Assembly (NCBI GenBank): GCA_963753815.1
Contig: CAVWDU010000003.1
Location: forward strand, 682,001-746,000
Direction: 5' to 3'
Source of the DNA: CAVWDU01 sp963753815
Lineage (GTDB): Bacteria > Pseudomonadota > Gammaproteobacteria > Pseudomonadales > Halieaceae
Length of the DNA stretch: 64,000 bases
Under the pieces are notes generated by a model. The model made no database searches and had not been told where the DNA came from. It was given only the letters and a program-made list of their open reading frames with translations. Within the stretch, counting starts at the first letter, position 1, and each line of letters starts with the position of its first letter. The position numbers and the translations under genes are program-made. Of this stretch, positions 1 through 9,609 are shown in pieces.

Positions 1-1
1 C

Positions 2-1439
2 GGCCAGAAAATCTACCTCCTCGACGGCAAGACCGGGGCAGGCGAGGTGCTGGCTCTAACCGGTTTCGAGCCGTCTTCGCCCGCCTTCTCCCCCGATGGC
101 CGGACACTGGCCTACGTGGCGAAGGGCGGCGACGAGTCCGATCGGCACGATGACTGGGACGTGCACCTGCTGGATCTCTCGAACCAGACCAAAGCCCGCG
201 CAATTGCACCCTCGCCCGATGAACGACTGCGGGCCCGGATTGATCGCGCGCCCGCGCTGGAGCCCCGACTCCGGTTCAATTCTCTGCGTCAGCGCGCACT
301 CGGACCGGGACAACCTCTACGCCCAGCGCATGGTGAAACGCATCGACGTTAAAACCGGTGTTGCCAGTCTGCTCACGGAAGCGCTCGATCGCCAGAGCGA
401 ACACCCGCGATTCGCGCCTGACGGCAAACGCGTTTACTTCACCTTTGAGGACGACATGACCGTCCAGCTGGCCAGTATTCCGGTGGGCGGCGGAGAAATC
501 GTCCGCGAGCTCCAGGGCAATTTTACGGTGGCCGGTTACGGACTCGGCACAGACGGCAGCATTGTCGCCAGGATCGGGCGGATAGACCAACCCTGGGAGC
601 TGTATACCGTGAAGGCCGGCGAGCCTGTGTCGCTGACGTCGCACAACGACGACCTGCTGGCCGCGCGGCCCTGGCAGGATGCGGAGGCGATCAGCTTCGA
701 GGCCCCCGACGGGACCGAGGTCCACGGCCTGCTGGTCCGCCCGGTGGGCGCGAAGAAGGGGCGGCGCTATCCCACCGTGCTCTGGATTCACGGCGGACCG
801 ACTTCCCAGTTCTCCTATGCGCCGAGGCTCGAGCCCCAACTATTCGCCGCCCACGGCTACGCCGTACTGCTGCTGAATCCAAGGGGGAGTACCGGTCGTG
901 GTATCGACTACTCCCGCGGGATCTACGCTGCCTGGGGTTCGGTCGACGTAGACGATGTCCTCGCGGGGGTCGACTTCGCGGTCGAGCAGGGCATCGCAGA
1001 CCCCGACCGACTCGTGGTCGGCGGCTGGAGCTACGGGGGCATGCTGACGAACTACGTAATCGCCTCGGACACCCGCTTCAAGGCGGCGGTCAGCGGCGCG
1101 TCGATCGCCAACGTCTCGGGCGGTTTCGGTACAGATCAGTACATCCGCGACTACCTCTCCGAGCTGGGCGCGCCGTGGGACAACCCGGAGGCCTGGAACC
1201 GGGTCTCCTACCCGTTCCTGAAGGCCAACCGGATCGAGACGCCCACGCTGTTCCTGGTCGGCGAGAAGGACTACAACGTGCCGTTACTCTCGACCGAGCA
1301 GATGTACCAGGCGCTTAAAGTCCTGCGCGTCCCGACGCAGATGGTCATCTACCCGGGCCAGCCCCACAGTATCGGCGTGCCGAGTTACAACGCCGATCGC
1401 TGGCAGCGCTACCTGGACTGGTTCGAACGCTATCTGTAG
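2..1439 (+). CDS. S9 family (prolyl oligopeptidase-like) serine peptidase, 5' partial, frameshifted
   Basis: Two frames together encode an S9 peptidase of the acylaminoacyl-peptidase type. The first frame (from base 2) gives beta-propeller sequence (SPAFSPDGRTLAYVAKGG). A net +1 base between about 215 and 250 moves reading to a second frame that carries the rest of the propeller (PRWSPDSGS) and the whole alpha/beta-hydrolase domain. Visible there are the oxyanion-region HGGP, the nucleophile GGWSYGG, the acid in GEKDYNVP and the histidine in GQPHSIG, so the catalytic triad is complete. The N-terminus lies outside the window. The frameshift is either a sequence error or recent inactivation; an internal start at 96 would give a 447-residue product without an intact propeller. 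Family call is secure; peptidase versus esterase specificity is not. Confidence 0.85.
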
Positions 1440-1557
1440 CACAAGCGCAAGGACAGCAGGCTTTTACAGCCGCTGAACTGAAGCCGGCTCCAGCCAGGAA
1501 GCACCGCGACGGGCATTGGCTTCATGCGAGGGAAAGCTGTGCCAACCGCACCGGAAG

Positions 1558-2928
1558 TCAGATCAGCAACCAGGTGGCCAGGCCGAGAAACGCGAAGAAC
1601 CCGATCACGTCGGTAGCGGCAGTCAGCAACACGCCACCCGCCAGTGCCGGGTCTATGCCCAGGCGCTGCAGGAAAAACGGCACCAGGGTGCCGCTCACGG
1701 CCCCGGTGACCAGGTTGATTATCATGGCGGCGCCGAAAACCAGCCCCAGTGTGACGTTGTCGAACCAGGCGATCACGACGACGGCGACCACGGCCGCCCA
1801 GAACACGCCATTCAGCAAACCTGAGGCGACTTCGCGTCGCAGGAGCCTGGCGATGTTGCTGCCGCTGACCTGTTCCAGTGCAAGGCCCCTGATCACCAGC
1901 GTCAGGGTCTGATTGCCGGCAACCCCACCCATGCTGGCGATGATCGGCATCAGCACCGCGAGTGCAACCACTTTCTCGATGGAATCCTCGAACAGGCCGA
2001 TCACCGAGGCCGCGATCATCGCGTTGAGCAGGTTCACAGACAGCCATACCGCCCGGCGACTCGCGTTCTTTAATATCGGTGCGAACATATCCGTACCTTC
2101 ATCCAGGCCGGCCCGGCCCAGGACCTGGCGCTCGGCCGTCACCCGCATGACGTCGACCACATCGTCCACCGTTATCCGCCCAAGCAGTTGTCCGGATTCA
2201 CCGACCACCGGCGCCGACACCAGGTCCTGATCCTGGAACACTCGTGAAACCTGGGACGCCGGGGTGGTGGCGAGTAGGGCTGGTTTTTCCGTATTCATGA
2301 CGTCCGCCACCAGCGTATCCGCGCTCAGCGATACCACGTCACTGAGCATCAGCACCCCGAGAAGAATATTGTCGCGGTCCACAACCATCAGGCTGTCAAG
2401 GTGTTCGGGCAGAGAGCCATCGCGTTGCCGCAGCCCGCGCAGGTAGCGCAGCACAGCCGACAGGCTGACATCGTCTCTCACCGCGGCGGCGTCTACATCC
2501 ATCAACCCGCCCGCGGTGTCGTCCGGGTACGACCGCACCAGCTCGTAGGCAGCACGCCGGTCCTGCGGCATTCGCTGGAGCATGGCGTCGATCACCTCCA
2601 CCGGGAGCTGGGCATCGATGTCGGCCAGTTCGTCCGGTTCGAGTTCGGCCAATGCCGCCAGCAGTTCCTGTCGCGAGGTTGCTTCGACAAGCTGGCTGCG
2701 CACATCGCCGTGGGCCTCCAGCAGCACCTCCCCCTTGATGCCGGTATCGACCTGGGCCCACAGGTCGGGTCGGCTGTCCCAGGGCACGGCCTCCAGGGCA
2801 TCCGCCAGTTGCGCAGGATGCAGATCCGAGAGCAGGTTTCGTATCGTGCCGGGCGAGTCATCAGACAGCGCATCGACCAACCGACCTGCCAGGTCGGCGG
2901 TTTTAGTTACTTCAGTTTCATCGTGCAT
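1558..2928 (-). CDS. mgtE: MgtE-type magnesium transporter
   Basis: A 456-residue protein with the full MgtE order: acidic helical N domain (about residues 15-130), two CBS domains (about 130-250, with LDSLMVVDRDN and APVVGES) and a C-terminal membrane domain of about five helices. The N and CBS domains of this family sense cytosolic Mg2+ and gate the pore; the pore motif region PIIASMGGVAGNQ is present. The ATG at 2928 starts the protein at MHDETEVTK, as in relatives; an in-frame ATG at 2979 would add 17 unrelated residues. Neither has a strong ribosome site. The gene ends 118 bases from the convergent S9 peptidase. No Mg-responsive leader was recognised upstream. Confidence 0.93.
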   Translation of the reverse strand: MHDETEVTKTADLAGRLVDALSDDSPGTIRNLLSDLHPAQLADALEAVPWDSRPDLWAQVDTGIKGEVLLEAHGDVRSQLVEATSRQELLAALAELEPDELADIDAQLPVEVIDAMLQRMPQDRRAAYELVRSYPDDTAGGLMDVDAAAVRDDVSLSAVLRYLRGLRQRDGSLPEHLDSLMVVDRDNILLGVLMLSDVVSLSADTLVADVMNTEKPALLATTPASQVSRVFQDQDLVSAPVVGESGQLLGRITVDDVVDVMRVTAERQVLGRAGLDEGTDMFAPILKNASRRAVWLSVNLLNAMIAASVIGLFEDSIEKVVALAVLMPIIASMGGVAGNQTLTLVIRGLALEQVSGSNIARLLRREVASGLLNGVFWAAVVAVVVIAWFDNVTLGLVFGAAMIINLVTGAVSGTLVPFFLQRLGIDPALAGGVLLTAATDVIGFFAFLGLATWLLI

Positions 2929-3182
2929 ACGCTGGCAATCCGCTTGGCGGGGCAGTATCGACTGTCGGGGACAGTGCATTTATTTCAACGACGAATCAAG
3001 TGGATTGTCCCCTTCCCTCCCGGTGAGGTTTCGCGCCCAGCCTAGGCCGCACACATTGAAAGGACTCTGACATGAATCCCGGCTGACTCACCAGGCTGTG
3101 ACAATTCTTTGCACACCGGGCTGGTGAACCAGGCGGGAGTCGGGGTAAATTGTCATACGGAACACGCCAGGAAAGCCGCCAT

Positions 3183-4019
3183 ATGGACAGAACTTACCCG
3201 ATCGTAATCGTCGACGTGTTTGCCGAAACCAGGCTCGCGGGTAACCAGCTGGCGGTTGTACATGACGCCAGCACCTTGTCTGACGACGAAATGCAGGCGA
3301 TAGCGCTCGAAACAAATTTCTCCGAAACCACATTCGTTTTGTCGCGAGAACCGGGCAGGGCCTCGGTCAGGATTTTTACACCGGCCTGGGAACTGCCTTT
3401 TGCCGGGCACCCGACGATCGGTACGGCCTGGACCCTTACGCGGGGCGTCGGAATGATAACCCTGAATTTGGCTGTCGGGTCGGTTGAGGTCGCCAACCGT
3501 GACGGATTAACCTGGATGACACCGCCAGAAGTAACGTTCTCGGGCTCGATTGAAAAAGATACCGCCGCAGAGCTCGTTGGATTGACCTCCGCGGACTTCT
3601 CGCCGGATTGGCCACTGGAACTCGCCCGCGTCGGCCCGGAGTTCGTACTGCTTCCCATCAAAGACCTGGCGACGCTCAAGCGAGCCCGGCTCGACGGTGG
3701 CCTGCACGAAGCACTGCTGGAGCAGGGTTTGCGGGTACAGTGTGTTTTCCTGTTCTGTGACGAACCCTACAGCGGGGACGCCAACTTTTCCTCGCGTATG
3801 TTTTTCAACTCGGGTGGCGTCCGCGAAGATCCGGCGACAGGCAGTGCCAACACGGCTTTTGCCGCCTACTTGCGCAAGCACCGTGGCAATATGGGCCGTG
3901 TTGTTGTCGACCAGGGCGTCGAGATCAAGCGTCCGTCACGGTTGTACCTGAACGTCGAAGACACCATAGAAGTCGGAGGAAAAGTCCAACCGGTATTCGA
4001 AGGGGAACTGAGCTTGTAG
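3183..4019 (+). CDS. PhzF family isomerase/epimerase
   Basis: A 278-residue cytoplasmic protein of the PhzF/diaminopimelate-epimerase fold. Visible signatures are the N-terminal DVFAETRLAGNQLAVV, the conserved glutamate in NFSETTF, the first-lobe motif GHPTIGTA and the second-lobe EDPATGSANTAF. Family members isomerise small acids by proton transfer with the conserved Glu; PhzF acts on trans-2,3-dihydro-3-hydroxyanthranilate. No other phenazine genes are nearby, so this is a generic member of unknown substrate. Start at 3183 is preceded by AGGAAA about ten bases upstream; an ATG 11 codons earlier lacks support. Its last 150 bases are duplicated in degraded form near 7.73 kb. Confidence 0.9.
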   Translation: MDRTYPIVIVDVFAETRLAGNQLAVVHDASTLSDDEMQAIALETNFSETTFVLSREPGRASVRIFTPAWELPFAGHPTIGTAWTLTRGVGMITLNLAVGSVEVANRDGLTWMTPPEVTFSGSIEKDTAAELVGLTSADFSPDWPLELARVGPEFVLLPIKDLATLKRARLDGGLHEALLEQGLRVQCVFLFCDEPYSGDANFSSRMFFNSGGVREDPATGSANTAFAAYLRKHRGNMGRVVVDQGVEIKRPSRLYLNVEDTIEVGGKVQPVFEGELSL

Positions 4020-4140
4020 ATCGTCCGGCGATTCGACTGCAGGAATATCCAACGACCGATGCGCGCATTGCACCGTCTTCCCGCCAGCAAAGAACCACCA
4101 TCGCCGGAACTGGTTGTCGCCCGACATCTCGCCGACAGGA
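3870..4140. repeat. Direct repeat copy A (phzF tail plus GST-tail remnant)
   Basis: This segment aligns base by base with 7731-8004 over its length with scattered substitutions (roughly 80 percent identity by eye, not computed). It contains the last codons of phzF, the spacer, and a reverse-strand remnant of a glutathione transferase C-terminus. The two copies bracket corA and the MscS-type channel. Confidence 0.8.
4096..4140 (-). pseudogene. Remnant of a glutathione S-transferase C-terminus
   Basis: On the reverse strand this stretch reads GEMSGDNQFRR. That corresponds to ANMFGDKQFQR at the end of the intact YfcG-like transferase at 7956-8654. The stop codon is lost. It marks where a second copy of that transferase gene, convergent to phzF, once ended. 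Only the tail is left, about 15 codons. Confidence 0.65.
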
Positions 4141-4212
4141 GCAGTCAGGCTCGGGGCCTGAATAAGACGAATGAGTGACCAAAATACCCTGGTTACGGGA
4201 CAGTGCACCAGG

Positions 4213-5187
4213 TCAGAGCCACCGGATCTTCCTGAACAGGACCAGCATGGCAAACGCCATCACAGCCATTACCGTTAACAGGGCAAAATACGCGTATCGC
4301 CAGCCCAGCTCCGGCATGTGCTCGAAGTTCATTCCATAGATTCCCGCCATAAACGTCAGCGGTACAAATACCGCCGAGATAATGGTGAGAATTTTCATGG
4401 TCTGGTTGAGATGGTGGGACGCCAGCGAAATATGGCCCTCTACCAGGTCACTGCACAGCTCATAATACATATTGCAAAGGCTGTAGACGCGCTCGCAGCG
4501 GTCATAGACATCCCGTCGAAAATGACTGTACTCGTCTTCATCCTCACCGAGGAATGGGCTGCCCTGACGCCAGATCGATTCAGCAAGTGTATGATGGTAA
4601 CTGAAAATACGCCGCAATTTGCGCAGCCGTGAGCGATAGGCCACCAGCTCCTTCATATCCACTTCTGTAATGTCGGACAGCAGGCCATCCTCCAACTCGC
4701 CAAGCCTTTCTTCAAACTGCAGCAGCGTGTTCAAATAGCGGCCACAGGCATAGTGAAACAGTCGCAGCGCCAATTGACCCGGGTGTTCGAGATTGTGCTT
4801 TTGCTGCTCGCGCTCCCAGAAATACTCGACACTGACTGATTTGCCCCGATGTACGGAAATAACGGAATATTCGCCGATCCACATCCCGATTTGCTGCGGC
4901 TCCAACTCAAGGTCCAGGTCCAGCCGGGCAATACCACGAAAAAGGATGAAGGTGTTTTCGGCAAAATATTCGATCTTGGGAGGATGCCGAAGCCGGGCGG
5001 AATCGGTTATCGCCAGCGGATCACAGCCCAGTGATGCCAGTAACTCGGTTACGTCGGGAGTAAGGGCGCCCTCTACATCGAGCCACAGGTAACTGCCCGG
5101 CTCGTTCCTCCAGCGAGTCACGAGGTCCTCACCGCCCTCGCTGTAGCTCCCATCCCCATGCCGCACCATTGCTCGTATCAAGCTCAT
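4213..5187 (-). CDS. corA: CorA family divalent/metal cation transporter
   Basis: A 324-residue CorA-type protein: a large soluble alpha/beta and helical N-terminal domain, a long stalk helix, and two transmembrane helices at the C-terminus joined by the diagnostic YGMNFEHMPEL loop (GMN motif). CorA/ZntB channels form pentamers in the inner membrane and move Mg2+, Co2+ or Zn2+. The loop has MPEL after GMN, which both CorA and ZntB subgroups can carry, so the ion is not certain. Start taken at MSLIRAMVRHG (5187) with GGGG eight bases upstream; an in-frame ATG at 5256 would add 23 unconvincing residues. It sits between two copies of a direct repeat, next to a mechanosensitive channel on the same strand. 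Confidence 0.9.
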   Translation of the reverse strand: MSLIRAMVRHGDGSYSEGGEDLVTRWRNEPGSYLWLDVEGALTPDVTELLASLGCDPLAITDSARLRHPPKIEYFAENTFILFRGIARLDLDLELEPQQIGMWIGEYSVISVHRGKSVSVEYFWEREQQKHNLEHPGQLALRLFHYACGRYLNTLLQFEERLGELEDGLLSDITEVDMKELVAYRSRLRKLRRIFSYHHTLAESIWRQGSPFLGEDEDEYSHFRRDVYDRCERVYSLCNMYYELCSDLVEGHISLASHHLNQTMKILTIISAVFVPLTFMAGIYGMNFEHMPELGWRYAYFALLTVMAVMAFAMLVLFRKIRWL

Positions 5188-5375
5188 AAGCCCCACAGCC
5201 GTCTCGTGAACGTTCAGACACTTCGAAGGTGTACACGAACTGTGCTGGCGCGGCAAGGCCTGGACGCCCTGCCCCGGTGCACCACCGGGCCGCGACTGAG
5301 TCCGAAGGCAACATCGAACCCGTTGTTCAGCACCTCGACTTCGTGTCGAGAAATTAACGCTGCAGCATCCGACTG

Positions 5376-7547
5376 TCAGGCGGGGCTTCCGCCGCCTATA
5401 GCCTCGAATCCGCTACGCAGGTGCAGGTCGCGCTGAGGAAACGGTACCTCAATCTTGTACTTGCGCAACTTGTCATCAATTTCCCAAAGATAACGGGCCT
5501 GAACAGCGCCGGGCCGTTTCACGGCATCGGGGTTCAACCACACGACCAGCTCAAAGTTCAGACTGCTGTCACCGAACTCGACAAACCAGAGTTGCGCCGC
5601 TCGCTGCGTGTTATTGGTGAGGGTGAGCGGCACTTCGTTGGCGGCCTCCAGGGCCGCCTTGCGGACCAATTCCTTGTCAGTACCGTAAGCCACGCCGAAC
5701 GGGATATGAACCCGGCGGTACGCCTCGCGCATGGTCCAGTTGGTCACCCGACCGTTGACGAATTCCGAGTTCGGCACCACGATATCGATGTTGTCGTTGG
5801 TGGTGACCAGCGTACTGCGCATGTTGATTTCCCTGACCTCTCCGGTCACGCCGGATTCGAGCTCCACGAAATCGCCGATCTTCAGGCTTTTCTCGAACAG
5901 GATTATCAGTCCGGCAACAAAGTTGCTCACCAGTGTCTGGAGCCCAAAACCTATACCCACACCCAGCGCGCTCGCAAACAAAGCGAACTTGGTAAAGTCG
6001 ATACCGATCGAGGACAGCGCTATCATCAGGCCGATTGCCAGGATCGCATAGTGCAGAATCCTGCTCAGGGTATAGATCGACCCGGTGTTGACCGTCTTGC
6101 GTTTGGCAGCAATTCCCTGGAGTGCTCGTCGAAGTAATTTTGATAACCACCAGGCGATGGTCAGTATCACCACCATCCTGAAAATATCCAGCGCAGTGAC
6201 CGGCGCTCCGCCTACTTCAAAGAGGCTGGTGCTGACCCACTCTTTCACCTGCACCCAACTGAGATCAGCCAGGTCCCCGGCCACCTGCAGGCCGCGAGAC
6301 ATGGTGCTCTCCCGAGCGCGTAGCAGAGAGTCCAGGAGATCGCCGAACTGACCGGCTGCGATCAACTGCTCTTCGATCTCACGCAGATCTGCTTCTGTCG
6401 ATAGCGCGAGTTCGGCGCGCAACTGTAGTAGTTCGACGAGGTCCTGGTCGGCCTCCTCGGGAATGCGGGCCAGTGCCGTTTCACGATTCCTGGCCGTCGT
6501 GGCACGCCACTCAAGGACTTTCGATTGCACTTGTTCCAACTGCTGGTTATAGCTCCGCAGATAGTCGCGATCGGCAACCGGCTCAGTTTCATTCTGGGCG
6601 TTGATACGCTGCAGAAGTCTTTCCAACACACCGCTTTGGTCGGCTACGATTTCCTGCTGGGTTGCCTGTACGTCAAGCGCAACCAGTCGCTGGGCCGCGA
6701 ACCTGTCGCGAGCTTTTTCGTCAGCCGTAAGGGCCAGCGTTCCACTCTGGGCCAGTTGTGCCTTGAGTAGTTTTAGCCTGATCTGTTCGGCCGCTTTTTC
6801 GGCTTCCAATCGCCGGGCGGTGGCAGACTCCATCCCTTCGGTCGTTGCCGTGAGTCTTTGCGCCGCAGATTCAACCAGCGCCTGCAGATTATCAATCTCA
6901 TTCTGCCTGGATGCGTTACCCGCTCGCCGCCAGGCCAGCTCACGCTTGCCCAGTTCGAGTTGCAGCCTGGATTGCATGAGTTCAAGGCCCCGACGCGTGC
7001 GTTTCGGTGAGGCCTCATCGAGCGCCCGATAATCCACCTTCAAATGGTTCAGCTCGCGCTGGCCAGCGGCGATCGCGCGTTCCAGCAGGTCGATCTCCTG
7101 TGACTCTTCCGCATAATCAAGGCCAGCCTTGCGCAGTGACTCGATCAACTCGCGGATTTCGTCCAGGGTGTAACTCTCCTGTGCCGGCAACGCCAGAGCA
7201 GGCGGCGGTAAAGGTGCCTCACTGAACTTCCGGTAGCGAGCGAGATTGCTGATCACCGCGCCTGTCAGCGCCACCAGGCTGGTTTTTTCGTCGGCCAGGA
7301 ACTGCTCTCTCAGTCCTGCCAGTCGTGCTGAGGCGGTTTCTATCCGCTGCCCGAGTAGCTCCGGTGGGTCTTCTTCACCGGGAACGAAATAGTCCCACCA
7401 GTTAGCCTCCAGCCGGGAAGGGTCCGGTGGCAATACCTCCGCGCTCAGCCGCACGGGAGCGACGCTGCAGACGAGTACAAAGATCAAAAATAACAGGTGC
7501 GATGCTTTCAAATATTTCACCGTCCATCCGGTTGTATACGAAGCCAT
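5376..7547 (-). CDS. MscS/MscK-like mechanosensitive ion channel with large periplasmic coiled-coil region
   Basis: A 723-residue inner-membrane protein. An N-terminal signal peptide (LLFLIFVLVCSVAP) is followed by about 400 residues of heptad-rich helix in the periplasm, then three or four membrane helices and the MscS pore and beta domain near residues 560-720. The pore helix signature FALFASALGVGIGFGLQTLV and the following KIGDFVEL match the family. These channels release solutes on hypo-osmotic shock. Length and architecture are between MscS (about 290 residues) and MscK (about 1100), resembling YbiO/YnaI-type large homologues. Start chosen at the ATG preceding the signal peptide; the longer frame adds 42 residues lacking family character. 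The ribosome site is weak. Confidence 0.9.
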   Translation of the reverse strand: MASYTTGWTVKYLKASHLLFLIFVLVCSVAPVRLSAEVLPPDPSRLEANWWDYFVPGEEDPPELLGQRIETASARLAGLREQFLADEKTSLVALTGAVISNLARYRKFSEAPLPPPALALPAQESYTLDEIRELIESLRKAGLDYAEESQEIDLLERAIAAGQRELNHLKVDYRALDEASPKRTRRGLELMQSRLQLELGKRELAWRRAGNASRQNEIDNLQALVESAAQRLTATTEGMESATARRLEAEKAAEQIRLKLLKAQLAQSGTLALTADEKARDRFAAQRLVALDVQATQQEIVADQSGVLERLLQRINAQNETEPVADRDYLRSYNQQLEQVQSKVLEWRATTARNRETALARIPEEADQDLVELLQLRAELALSTEADLREIEEQLIAAGQFGDLLDSLLRARESTMSRGLQVAGDLADLSWVQVKEWVSTSLFEVGGAPVTALDIFRMVVILTIAWWLSKLLRRALQGIAAKRKTVNTGSIYTLSRILHYAILAIGLMIALSSIGIDFTKFALFASALGVGIGFGLQTLVSNFVAGLIILFEKSLKIGDFVELESGVTGEVREINMRSTLVTTNDNIDIVVPNSEFVNGRVTNWTMREAYRRVHIPFGVAYGTDKELVRKAALEAANEVPLTLTNNTQRAAQLWFVEFGDSSLNFELVVWLNPDAVKRPGAVQARYLWEIDDKLRKYKIEVPFPQRDLHLRSGFEAIGGGSPA

Positions 7548-7730
7548 GCTGATGACAGGTAAGGCAGGAAGCAGCATAACATCACAACAAGCATACCGCG
7601 GCTCATCTTTTTCACTCGATACGAACAGTCGGTACATCCAACGCGGCAAACACCAGAAACCGAGTCCAGTCAAACGCGAGTGATGTCGGGCATTGCACGG
7701 GCAGAGAGAAGACCGCTGTTGCGAACCATT

Positions 7731-8004
7731 TGCTTAGGCATCGTGGCAATAGGGGTCGTGTTATTGCCGATCAGTGGGTCGAGATCAGGCGCTCATTCCG
7801 GTTGTACTTGAACGTCGGAGACACGATAGACGTCGGAGGAAAAGCCCAACCAGTATTCAAAAGGCAGCTAAATCTGCAGATCGACCGGCGATGTCACTCC
7901 AGGAATATCCAACGACCGAGGCAGGTAATACGCCGTCTTCCCGCCACAGCAATCGTTAGCGCTGGAATTGCTTGTCGCCGAACATGTTGGCGTAGGTTTC
8001 CTCT
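7731..8004. repeat. Direct repeat copy B (phzF-tail remnant plus GST 3' end)
   Basis: Second copy of the sequence at 3870-4140. Shared blocks include the phzF-tail codons for LYLNV, the spacer around CAGGAATATCCAACGACCGA, and the GST C-terminal codons. Here the GST end is intact and the phzF end is the remnant, the mirror situation of copy A. Confidence 0.8.
7733..7880 (+). pseudogene. Remnant of the PhzF C-terminus
   Basis: The plus-strand frame reads LRHRGNRGRVIADQWVEIRR and then RLYLNVGDTIDVGGKAQPVF. This matches the last 45 or so residues of the intact phzF at 3183-4019 with conservative changes. The original stop is lost and nothing phzF-like lies upstream. It is a duplication or recombination scar, not a gene. 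Confidence 0.75.
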
Positions 8005-8654
8005 GTCGGATTACCGACTTTCATATCTTCAGCCAATACCGAAACGCCCCGCTGCACCGCAGGCCTTGCCGCGATGGCGTCACCCCAGCGTTGTACATGG
8101 GGGTACTGCGATCCGTCTATGCGGTGCATTTCCTGCTGCTTGGGCATCGTCCAGGGATAAGTGGCTATATCCGCAATCGAGTATTCGTCTCCCGCGAGAT
8201 ACTCGGACTGGCCAAGACGTCGGTCCATCACATTGTAGAGTTGCTGGGAAACCTTGTGATACCGCTCGCGCGCAAGCGGTACGTCCTCCGGGCAGTAGCC
8301 CTGAAAATAGCCGTTCTGCCCGAACATTGGCCCTACATTGCCCATCTGGAACATCAGCCACTGAATAACCTCGTACCGCTTGGCTGTATCTTTTGGCAGG
8401 AACATCCCGGTTTTCTCTGCCAGGTACATGAGGATCGCGCCCGATTCGAACACAGCATAAGGTCCACCGCCTGGGCCCTCGGTGTCAATAATCGCGGGTA
8501 TTCGATTGTTCGGGCTGATAGCAATAAACTCTTCGGAGAACTGCTCTCCGTTCAAAATATCGACCGGGATCACTTCATACTCGAGGCCCGTTTCCTCGAG
8601 CATTATCGCAGTCTTATGCCCGTTGGGAGTAGGCCAATAGAAGTGTTTGATCAT
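7956..8654 (-). CDS. Glutathione S-transferase, YfcG/YghU-like (Nu class)
   Basis: A 232-residue soluble protein with a thioredoxin-fold N-terminal half (WPTPNGHKTAIMLEE, NNRIPAI as the cis-Pro loop, ESGAILMYLAE as the glutathione-binding segment) and an all-helical C-terminal half. TPNG with a following conserved Asn/Gly region is typical of YfcG/YghU enzymes, which act as glutathione-dependent disulfide reductases or peroxidases. Its ATG overlaps the stop of the upstream transferase gene in an ATGA, so the two are co-translated. Its 3' end forms part of the direct repeat. Physiological substrate cannot be read from the sequence. Confidence 0.9.
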   Translation of the reverse strand: MIKHFYWPTPNGHKTAIMLEETGLEYEVIPVDILNGEQFSEEFIAISPNNRIPAIIDTEGPGGGPYAVFESGAILMYLAEKTGMFLPKDTAKRYEVIQWLMFQMGNVGPMFGQNGYFQGYCPEDVPLARERYHKVSQQLYNVMDRRLGQSEYLAGDEYSIADIATYPWTMPKQQEMHRIDGSQYPHVQRWGDAIAARPAVQRGVSVLAEDMKVGNPTEETYANMFGDKQFQR

Positions 8655-9385
8655 GATTGCTTTGCCTGCGCCTTCAGCACCGAATCAACATTCTGCTGCA
8701 GGAACTCAGCAGAGTCGTTGCCTTCAAAATCCACATTGTAGTGACTTGTCACCGAGGGACGTTGGATCGACTCCTGCCACCATGAACGAAGGTTGGGTCG
8801 GCCACCGAAGCAGTCGAAATCCGGGTGCAGGGGGTCCTTGGCATCGTAAAAGTTCACGCGGAAATCCATATAGCTGATCGCATGCAGCATGGCTGCCTGA
8901 CCGATATCAAAACTACCGAAGCCGCGCTTGCAGGCCGCTTCCAGCGAATCGCACCCCCGGATGATCTTGGGCCAGATCCATTCAAACAGTTCTATTCGTT
9001 GTTGCTCCGGCGGGTTCCAGCCCTCCATTACGAGCATCACCGTGGTTTCGAACATGGTGTCTGCCAGTGCCAGCCGGGTAATTGCATCCCATCGATCGGG
9101 ACCCGGGGCAGGGTAAAGATGCTTCCCCGACTGACTCATACTGTCCAGACACTCCACCACCGCCTGGCTGCCGTAAATGACCTGACCGCTGTCCAGGGCC
9201 AGTGTAGGTACCTTGTTCAATGGATTCAATGCGGCAATGGAGTAGGCGTCACCCTGGTCTTCCCCGTCGCGGTTCTTGAACGGATAGGTCGGAACAAAGG
9301 TAATCTCGTCCCAAAGCCCTGCTTCGTGGGCTGTTACCAGGACCTTGTGAATAAACGTGTGAAATGGCGAGTAAAAGAGCTTCAT
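8651..9385 (-). CDS. Glutathione S-transferase family protein
   Basis: A 244-residue protein with a GST N-terminal domain (KLFYSPFHTFIHKVLVTAHEAGL; NKVPTLALD with the cis-Pro; GSQAVVECLD as the glutathione-binding SNAIL-like motif) and helical C-terminal domain. It is the first gene of a two-gene unit, coupled by a 4-base overlap to the YfcG-like transferase. The two proteins are only distantly related, so this is not a simple tandem duplication. The 224-base space between its start and yaeQ should contain its promoter and that of yaeQ on the other strand; no clear elements were identified. Likely role is detoxification or thiol redox chemistry in the cytosol. Confidence 0.88.
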   Translation of the reverse strand: MKLFYSPFHTFIHKVLVTAHEAGLWDEITFVPTYPFKNRDGEDQGDAYSIAALNPLNKVPTLALDSGQVIYGSQAVVECLDSMSQSGKHLYPAPGPDRWDAITRLALADTMFETTVMLVMEGWNPPEQQRIELFEWIWPKIIRGCDSLEAACKRGFGSFDIGQAAMLHAISYMDFRVNFYDAKDPLHPDFDCFGGRPNLRSWWQESIQRPSVTSHYNVDFEGNDSAEFLQQNVDSVLKAQAKQS

Positions 9386-9609
9386 GGCTTACCTTCAGAT
9401 TCTGTGGGTCTACACCCATGATAGCAGCAGTCAGGTGCTGTGCGCTCTATCAATGGTTAATCTGCCTGCGTAACAACACCGGAATCATCCGGACACCTCA
9501 ACTGTGTTACAAACAATCTAAAGAACTCATTAAATCTGAGACTAACGGGCCCCGTGACAGCGATGCAGAAATAGTCGACACTGACGTGCAGCGCATCCCG
9601 GTATAGTTC

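Noticed and set aside
2960..3012. GGGGACAGTGCATTTA and ATTGTCCCC near the mgtE start as a further REP copy
   Set aside because: Only about nine bases match the REP units at 30 kb and the palindrome is imperfect; too weak to call.
3183..4019. Phenazine biosynthesis locus
   Set aside because: A single PhzF-family gene without other phz genes is a generic isomerase, not evidence for phenazine production.
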